Shown piece after piece: positions 1 through 6,702 of a stretch of 6,702 bases of DNA. Origin of the DNA: Acidimicrobiales bacterium (GTDB taxonomy: Bacteria; Actinomycetota; Acidimicrobiia; Acidimicrobiales; Palsa-688). The notes beneath the pieces are model-generated. The model was not told the DNA's origin. It saw nothing but the letters and a program-made list of their open reading frames with translations, and did no database searches. The position numbers and the translations under genes were made by a program. Where the stretch lies: the NCBI GenBank assembly GCA_019241495.1, contig JAFAWZ010000001.1:1-6702 (forward strand). Reading direction: 5' to 3'. Numbering within the stretch: the stretch's first letter is position 1; each line of letters begins with the position of its first letter.

Positions 1-1503
<1,503 letters not shown>

Positions 1504-1507
<4 letters not shown>

Positions 1508-2085
1508 GCGACCAGGTCCCCGGGACCGAGTCCGCCTCCTGGCCCGGGCTCGCCGGACAACAGGATGCCGATTCGGCTCCCGGCACCCCTCACCGCTCCC
1601 CCTACGCGGCCGAAGCCAATGAGGAAGGCATCCCAGCGTCGGAGGTTAGTGAGGAGTCGGTGACCGAGTACGACTCCCTGCGCAGGGAGCGCGACGACTA
1701 CAAGGACGCATTGCAGAGGCTGCAGGCCGATTTCGAGAACTACAAGAAGCGGGTGGTGAAGCAGCAGGAGGAGGTGCGCGAGCGGGCCGCCGAGCATCTG
1801 GTGGAGCAGCTCCTGCCCGTCCTCGACACCGCCGACCTGGCCCTTGCCCATGGCGGCGGGGAGGACGTGAAGCAGATGGCCTCCGTCCTGTTCGACATGC
1901 TCGAGCGCGAGGGCTTGGAGCGTATCGACAACGTGGGCGAGCCCTTCGACCCTTCCTGTCACGACGCAGTCGCCCACGAACCGGTCGACGACGGCGGCCC
2001 CCAAGAGGTGGCCGAGGTGATGCGCTCCGGGTACCGCTGGCGAGGCCGGGTGCTGCGGGCCGCCATGGTCAAAGTGAGGGGGTGA
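1504..2085 (+). CDS. grpE: Nucleotide exchange factor GrpE
   Basis: GrpE releases ADP from DnaK and so resets the chaperone cycle; it acts as a dimer in the cytoplasm. The protein has 193 residues, normal for the family. Residues 1-52 form a low-complexity, probably disordered N-terminus. Residues 55-110 form the long dimerisation helix with RLQADFENYKKR (72-83) and LLPVLD (103-108). The C-terminal beta domain carries EGLERI (136-141), GEPFDP (145-150), HDAV (153-156) and GYRWRGRVLRAAMVKV (176-191), the family signature region; the usual LRPAM reads LRAAM. ATG at 1504 overlaps the dnaK stop by 4 nt, with a weak GAGGG (1490-1494) 9 nt upstream. The N-terminal segment at about residues 4-28 is encoded by an imperfect palindrome, described separately. 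Identity rests on the conserved core and on the operon position. Confidence 0.97.
1515..1587 (+). repeat. Imperfect 73-nt inverted repeat inside the 5' end of grpE
   Basis: The outer stem pairs 1520-1532 with 1570-1583 (CCGGGACCGA against TCGGCTCCCGG, one bulged C at 1577 and one G-T pair). It continues inward through 1534-1535/1567-1568 to TCCTG (1537-1541) with CAGGA (1561-1565). GGT at 1515-1517 and ACC at 1585-1587 extend it past a small bulge. The loop (1542-1560) itself contains the palindrome GCCCGGGC. Because the DNA is symmetric, the two strands read as similar peptides here (ESAS...DADS...PGT against ESAS...EADS...PGT). It lies in the part of GrpE that is least constrained. It may be a palindromic element captured in frame, or just GC-rich linker sequence. 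Confidence 0.6.
2074..2082 (+). promoter_or_regulatory. Ribosome binding site for dnaJ
   Basis: The purine-rich GTGAGGGGG overlaps the last codons of grpE and lies 8 nt before the dnaJ ATG at 2091. It supports this start and indicates translation coupled to grpE. Confidence 0.6.
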
Positions 2086-2090
2086 CCTAG

Positions 2091-3242
2091 ATGGCACCCC
2101 AGCGTGAGTGGTTCGAGAAGGACTACTACAAGGTGTTGGGAGTGGCCGAGAACGCAGCCCAGAAGGACATCGCCAAGGCCTACAGGAAGCTGGCCAAGCA
2201 ATACCACCCCGACGCCAACCCGGGATCCGAAGAGCGATTCAAGGAGATCTCAGCCGCCTACGACGTGCTGGGCGACGAAGCCAGGCGCAAGGAGTACGAC
2301 GAGGTCCGCCGCCTTGGCGCGGCCGGGAATCCCTTTGCCAACATGGGAGGAGGGGCCGGGCGGGGCGGATTCACGACCGGTAACTTCCGGGTAGACGACC
2401 TGGGCGATCTCCTCGGCAACATCTTCGGCCGGGGCGCCAATCGCGGGGGCCGGACGGCTGGCGCCGGTCGGGCCGGCACCGGCGTCGGCGGACCACAGCG
2501 AGGCGCGGACCTGGAGACGGGCCTCCACCTTTCGTTCCTCGACGCGGTGAACGGGCTGACCACCACGGTGAACGTCACCTCCGAGGTGCCATGCCATACC
2601 TGCGCGGGCTCCGGTGCGGCGCCCGGGACTGCCCCTACCGTCTGCTCGGTCTGCGCAGGGCGCGGGGTCATCCAGGACAACCAGGGTTTGTTCTCCTTCA
2701 GCCAGCCCTGTCAGGCATGCAACGGCACCGGCTTCCGGGTCGAGCACCCCTGCCCCACTTGTCAAGGATCGGGTGTGGAGTACGCGGCCCGGCAGGTGAA
2801 GGTCCGCATACCGGCGGGTGTCGAGGACGGCCAGCGCATCCGGGTCAAGGGCCGGGGCGCAGCCGGTCGCAACGGTGGGCCTGCAGGCAACCTCTATGTC
2901 GTCGTGCAGGTCGATTTCCATCCGATCTTCGGTCGGCGGGGGAAGGATCTCACCTTGACCGCCCCGGTCACTTTCCCCGAAGCCGCTCTCGGCGCCACTA
3001 TCACCGTGCCGACCCTGGACCGTCCCGTCACTTTGAAAGTCCCGGCCGGCAGCAAGTCGGGCCGCACCCTGCGGGTTCGGGGCCGGGGGGTCCCGGCCTC
3101 ATCGGGCGGCGGCGACCTGCTGGTCACGGTGGAGGTGGCGGTACCCGCCAAGGCCAGCCCGGCCGAACGGGAGGCGATAGAGCAGCTGGGGGACCTGATG
3201 AAGGGCGACAGTTTGCGACACCACTTGTGGGGTGAGGTGTGA
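2091..3242 (+). CDS. dnaJ: Co-chaperone DnaJ (Hsp40, type I, DnaJ1-like)
   Basis: DnaJ delivers unfolded clients to DnaK and stimulates its ATPase. The protein has 383 residues, full length for a type I Hsp40. The J domain is at about 11-73 with the catalytic HPD at 39-41. A Gly/Phe-Gly/Arg-rich stretch follows at about 77-138. The zinc-binding domain has four CxxCxGxG repeats: CHTCAGSG from 168, CSVCAGRG from 185, CQACNGTG from 207 and CPTCQGSG from 221; all eight cysteines are present. The two C-terminal beta-sandwich domains run from about 235 to 352 (VRIPAGVEDGQRIRVKGRG, then LKVPAGSKSGRTLRVRGRG), followed by a dimerisation tail. The start FEKDYYKVLGV resembles the DnaJ1 of actinobacterial dnaK operons rather than the DnaJ2 linked to hrcA. 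It lies 5 nt after grpE, and its stop overlaps the hspR start. No key residue is missing. Confidence 0.97.
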   Translation: MAPQREWFEKDYYKVLGVAENAAQKDIAKAYRKLAKQYHPDANPGSEERFKEISAAYDVLGDEARRKEYDEVRRLGAAGNPFANMGGGAGRGGFTTGNFRVDDLGDLLGNIFGRGANRGGRTAGAGRAGTGVGGPQRGADLETGLHLSFLDAVNGLTTTVNVTSEVPCHTCAGSGAAPGTAPTVCSVCAGRGVIQDNQGLFSFSQPCQACNGTGFRVEHPCPTCQGSGVEYAARQVKVRIPAGVEDGQRIRVKGRGAAGRNGGPAGNLYVVVQVDFHPIFGRRGKDLTLTAPVTFPEAALGATITVPTLDRPVTLKVPAGSKSGRTLRVRGRGVPASSGGGDLLVTVEVAVPAKASPAEREAIEQLGDLMKGDSLRHHLWGEV

Positions 3243-3655
3243 TGTGGCGCGATGGTGTCTCGAACGGCGCGTCCGACCGCTCCAGGCGAGCCCTCTACGT
3301 CATATCGGTGGCCGCCGAGCTGGCCGGTGTCCACCCCCAGACGCTGCGCATCTACGAGCGCAAGGGCTTGTTGGACCCGGCCCGTACCGTCGGCGGCAGC
3401 CGGCGCTACAGCGACTGGGACATCGTCCAGTTGCGCCGCATCCAGGATCTGACCAATGCCGGGCTGAACCTGGAGGGGGTGCGTCGAGTCCTCGAGCTCG
3501 AGGCGGAGGTCGCGGCCTTGAAGGCTGAGCTGGTCGAGGTGCGGCGTCGGGCCGCCGAGGACGTCGACCGCGTGCATCGCCAGTACCGCCGGGACCTCGT
3601 CCCGGTGCGCAACCTCCCCGATCCGTGGCTGCCGTTTACCAACCAGAGGAGTTGA
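3242..3655 (+). CDS. hspR: Heat-shock repressor HspR (MerR family)
   Basis: HspR is the actinobacterial autorepressor of dnaK operons. It binds HAIR operators (CTTGAGT-N7-ACTCAAG), and in Streptomyces it needs DnaK as co-repressor. The protein has 137 residues from the ATG at 3242, or 138 from the GTG at 3239; numbers here count from the GTG. The MerR winged helix-turn-helix is at about 20-62, with VISVAAELAGVHPQTLRIYERKG and GGSRRYS typical of HspR. DIVQLRRIQDLTNAGLNLEGVRRVLELE (61-88) is the family's next signature. A charged coiled coil (about 86-112) follows, then a tail with HRQYRRDLVPVR. The ATG shares one base with the dnaJ stop (TGATG), and GGTGAG at 3231-3236 lies 5 nt upstream of it. 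The GTG gives a GTGA overlap and cannot be excluded. No complete HAIR site is seen in the window, so its operator is probably upstream of dnaK. The function is strongly supported by sequence and context. Confidence 0.95.
   Translation: MWRDGVSNGASDRSRRALYVISVAAELAGVHPQTLRIYERKGLLDPARTVGGSRRYSDWDIVQLRRIQDLTNAGLNLEGVRRVLELEAEVAALKAELVEVRRRAAEDVDRVHRQYRRDLVPVRNLPDPWLPFTNQRS
3645..3650 (+). promoter_or_regulatory. Ribosome binding site for clpB
   Basis: AGAGGA lies 8 nt upstream of the clpB ATG (3659) and inside the last codons of hspR. It fixes the clpB start and fits cotranscription with hspR. Confidence 0.75.
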
Positions 3656-3658
3656 CCC

Positions 3659-6217
<2,559 letters not shown>

Positions 6218-6225
6218 GAGCTGAG

Positions 6226-6270
6226 CCAGTCGATGAGACCGCTCGTTGTCCCCACCGGCTCATCGGCTGG
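6226..6270 (+). terminator. Inverted repeat after clpB, possible operon terminator
   Basis: The arms are CCAGTCGATGAG (6226-6237) and CTCATCGGCTGG (6259-6270), a 12-bp stem with one G-U pair and a 21-nt loop. It starts 9 nt after the clpB stop. No T-tract follows, so it is not a classical intrinsic terminator. The position, at the end of a long operon, is what suggests termination or 3'-end protection of the heat-shock mRNA. Confidence 0.4.
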
Positions 6271-6297
6271 GTTAGGTCGACCGCCAGCGATGGCCCG

Positions 6298-6303
6298 TAT
6301 GAT
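6298..6303 (+). promoter_or_regulatory. Possible -10 box of a purA promoter
   Basis: TATGAT matches the TATAAT consensus at five of six positions. No convincing -35 is seen; TCGACC at 6278-6283 matches TTGACA at four of six positions, but the spacing is only 14 nt. The first G of the repeat-unit GTG (6310) lies 7 nt after the box, so a transcript starting there would be leaderless for the first mini-ORF. This is inferred from sequence only. Confidence 0.35.
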
Positions 6304-6308
6304 GAGGT

Positions 6309-6343
6309 GGTGAGCGACCTTGGGAGCGAACAGGTGTTGCAGG
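6309..6343 (+). repeat. Purine-leader repeat block, copy 1
   Basis: This 35-nt block starts GGTGAGCGACCTTGGG and ends GGTGTTGCAGG. It is 34/35 identical to the block at 6374-6408; the only difference is A against G at 6332/6397. The period between copies is exactly 65 nt. Each copy is followed directly by a hairpin of its own. The first eight bases, GGTGAGCG, recur a third time at the purA start (6439-6446). Confidence 0.95.
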
Positions 6344-6378
6344 CCTGGGCGCGTTCTTACTGGAGCGTGCCCAGGTGA
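6310..6378 (+). CDS. Putative 22-codon mini-ORF 1 in the purA leader
   Basis: Starts at GTG 6310 and ends at TGA 6376-6378, reading MSDLGSEQVLQ, then AWARSYWSVPR. Its stop overlaps the GTG of mini-ORF 2 by 4 nt (GTGA). If transcription starts at 6310 it would be leaderless, a common arrangement in actinobacteria. No homolog is recognised. Many of its codons fall in the hairpin at 6344-6375, so its sequence could be set by RNA or DNA pairing rather than by peptide function. Translation is unproven. Confidence 0.3.
   Translation: MSDLGSEQVLQAWARSYWSVPR
6344..6375 (+). promoter_or_regulatory. Hairpin 1 of the purA leader
   Basis: The arms are 6344-6357 and 6362-6375, a 14-bp stem closing the loop TACT. 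Three pairs are G-U wobbles in + strand RNA (6351/6368, 6354/6365, 6357/6362). In minus strand RNA these would be A-C mismatches, so the fold suits a + strand transcript reading towards purA. GGAG at 6362-6365 lies 9 nt before the GTG at 6375, inside the 3' arm. Confidence 0.75.
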
Positions 6379-6408
6379 GCGACCTTGGGAGCGAACGGGT
6401 GTTGCAGG
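6374..6408 (+). repeat. Purine-leader repeat block, copy 2
   Basis: Second copy of the 35-nt block at 6309-6343, with one substitution. It begins within the last two bases of hairpin 1 and runs directly into hairpin 2, so block plus hairpin forms a 65-nt tandem unit present twice. Confidence 0.95.
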
Positions 6409-6443
6409 GCAGACCACGCTCCTTTTGGAGCGTGGTCTGGTGA
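6375..6443 (+). CDS. Putative 22-codon mini-ORF 2 overlapping purA start
   Basis: Starts at GTG 6375 and ends at TGA 6441-6443. It reads MSDLGSERVLQ, then GRPRSFWSVVW. It shares MSDLGSE-VLQ and RS-(Y/F)-WSV with mini-ORF 1. Its stop overlaps the purA GTG (6440-6442) by 4 nt, an arrangement typical of translational coupling. GGAG (6362-6365) lies 9 nt upstream of its start. If translated, ribosomes crossing it would open the hairpin that covers the purA ribosome-binding site. Translation is unproven, and the similarity between the two peptides partly follows from the DNA repeat. Confidence 0.35.
   Translation: MSDLGSERVLQGRPRSFWSVVW
6410..6439 (+). promoter_or_regulatory. Hairpin 2 of the purA leader, covering the purA ribosome-binding site
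   Basis: A perfect 13-bp stem, 6410-6422 with 6427-6439, closes a TTTT loop. The last paired base is immediately 5' of the purA GTG at 6440. The only Shine-Dalgarno-like sequence for purA, GGAG at 6427-6430 (9-nt spacing), is fully paired in the 3' arm. The stem sequence differs from hairpin 1 on both arms while pairing is kept. No T-tract follows, so it is not a simple terminator. Confidence 0.8.
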
Positions 6444-6702
6444 GCGCCACCGTCGTCGTTGGCACCCAATGGGGTGACGAGGGGAAGGGCAAGCTGACCG
6501 ACCTCCTGGCCAAAGAATCGGCCATGGTCGTGCGGTATCAGGGCGGTCACAACGCGGGCCATACGATCGTCGTGGACGGCCGCACCTTCGCGCTCCAGCT
6601 TCTGCCAAGCGGGATCCTGTACGACCACGTGGTCCCCGTCATCGGGAACGGGGTGGTCGTCGACCCGGCCGTCCTGCTGGCCGAGATGGACCAGCTGGCC
6701 GC
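6440..6702 (+). CDS. purA: Adenylosuccinate synthetase PurA, 3'-truncated by window edge
   Basis: PurA makes adenylosuccinate from IMP, aspartate and GTP, the first committed step from IMP to AMP. Only the first 87 codons of a protein usually about 425-430 residues long are present. The N-terminal signature VVVGTQWGDEGKGK (5-18) is the GTP-binding P-loop-like motif, with the catalytic aspartate at 13. YQGGHNAGHT (33-42) carries the catalytic histidine at 41. GRTFALQLLPSGIL and VIGNGVVVDP also match the family. GTG at 6440 is chosen because it gives the standard distance to WGDEGKGK; no ATG lies near. The start sits against hairpin 2 and overlaps the stop of mini-ORF 2. It is separated from the heat-shock operon by about 220 nt and probably has its own promoter. 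Confidence 0.97.
   Translation, partial: MSATVVVGTQWGDEGKGKLTDLLAKESAMVVRYQGGHNAGHTIVVDGRTFALQLLPSGILYDHVVPVIGNGVVVDPAVLLAEMDQLA

Noticed and set aside
6233..6313. A 26-codon frame (ATG 6233) whose TGA also overlaps the first repeat-unit GTG
   Set aside because: No Shine-Dalgarno and no resemblance to the two repeat mini-ORFs. It covers the post-clpB inverted repeat and the -10 candidate. The GTGA overlap follows from the repeat beginning GGTGA.
6309..6440. The two repeats as a short CRISPR array
   Set aside because: Only two copies. The intervening sequences are themselves self-complementary hairpins rather than unrelated spacers, and no cas gene is present.
6410..6443. Hairpin 2 as an intrinsic terminator
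   Set aside because: The T residues are in the loop, not after the stem. The stem is followed at once by the purA start codon.

Overview
The window is GC-rich, gene-dense DNA that looks actinobacterial. All genes lie on the + strand. The main evidence is the order dnaK-grpE-dnaJ-hspR, with a MerR-family HspR repressor and a DnaJ of the actinobacterial DnaJ1 type (FEKDYYKVLGV start), followed directly by clpB. Sequence alone does not fix the class; a deep-branching actinobacterium such as an acidimicrobial lineage is a guess.

Positions 1-6217 hold a tightly packed heat-shock operon: dnaK (5' end outside the window), grpE (ATGA overlap with dnaK), dnaJ (5-nt gap), hspR (overlaps the dnaJ stop) and clpB (3-nt gap, good Shine-Dalgarno). 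DnaK, DnaJ and GrpE form the Hsp70 folding cycle. ClpB is the Hsp104-type disaggregase that works with that cycle. HspR is the likely autorepressor of the operon; its operator and the operon promoter should lie upstream of the window.

Positions 6218-6439 are the only real intergenic region. It starts with an inverted repeat just after clpB, then a possible -10 box, then two tandem copies of a 65-nt unit. Each unit has a 35-nt near-identical block followed by a strong hairpin of different sequence. Each unit also reads as a 22-codon GTG-started mini-ORF whose TGA overlaps the next GTG (GTGA). The second of these overlaps lands on the start codon of purA.

Positions 6440-6702 are the first 87 codons of purA (adenylosuccinate synthetase), cut by the window end.

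The heat-shock genes are conventional. The least explained part is the purA leader: tandem hairpin units with compensatory stem changes, chained mini-ORFs and an apparently sequestered ribosome-binding site. It could be a cis-regulatory leader or a duplicated dispersed repeat, and the window alone cannot separate these. A second oddity is an imperfect 73-nt palindrome inside the 5' end of grpE.
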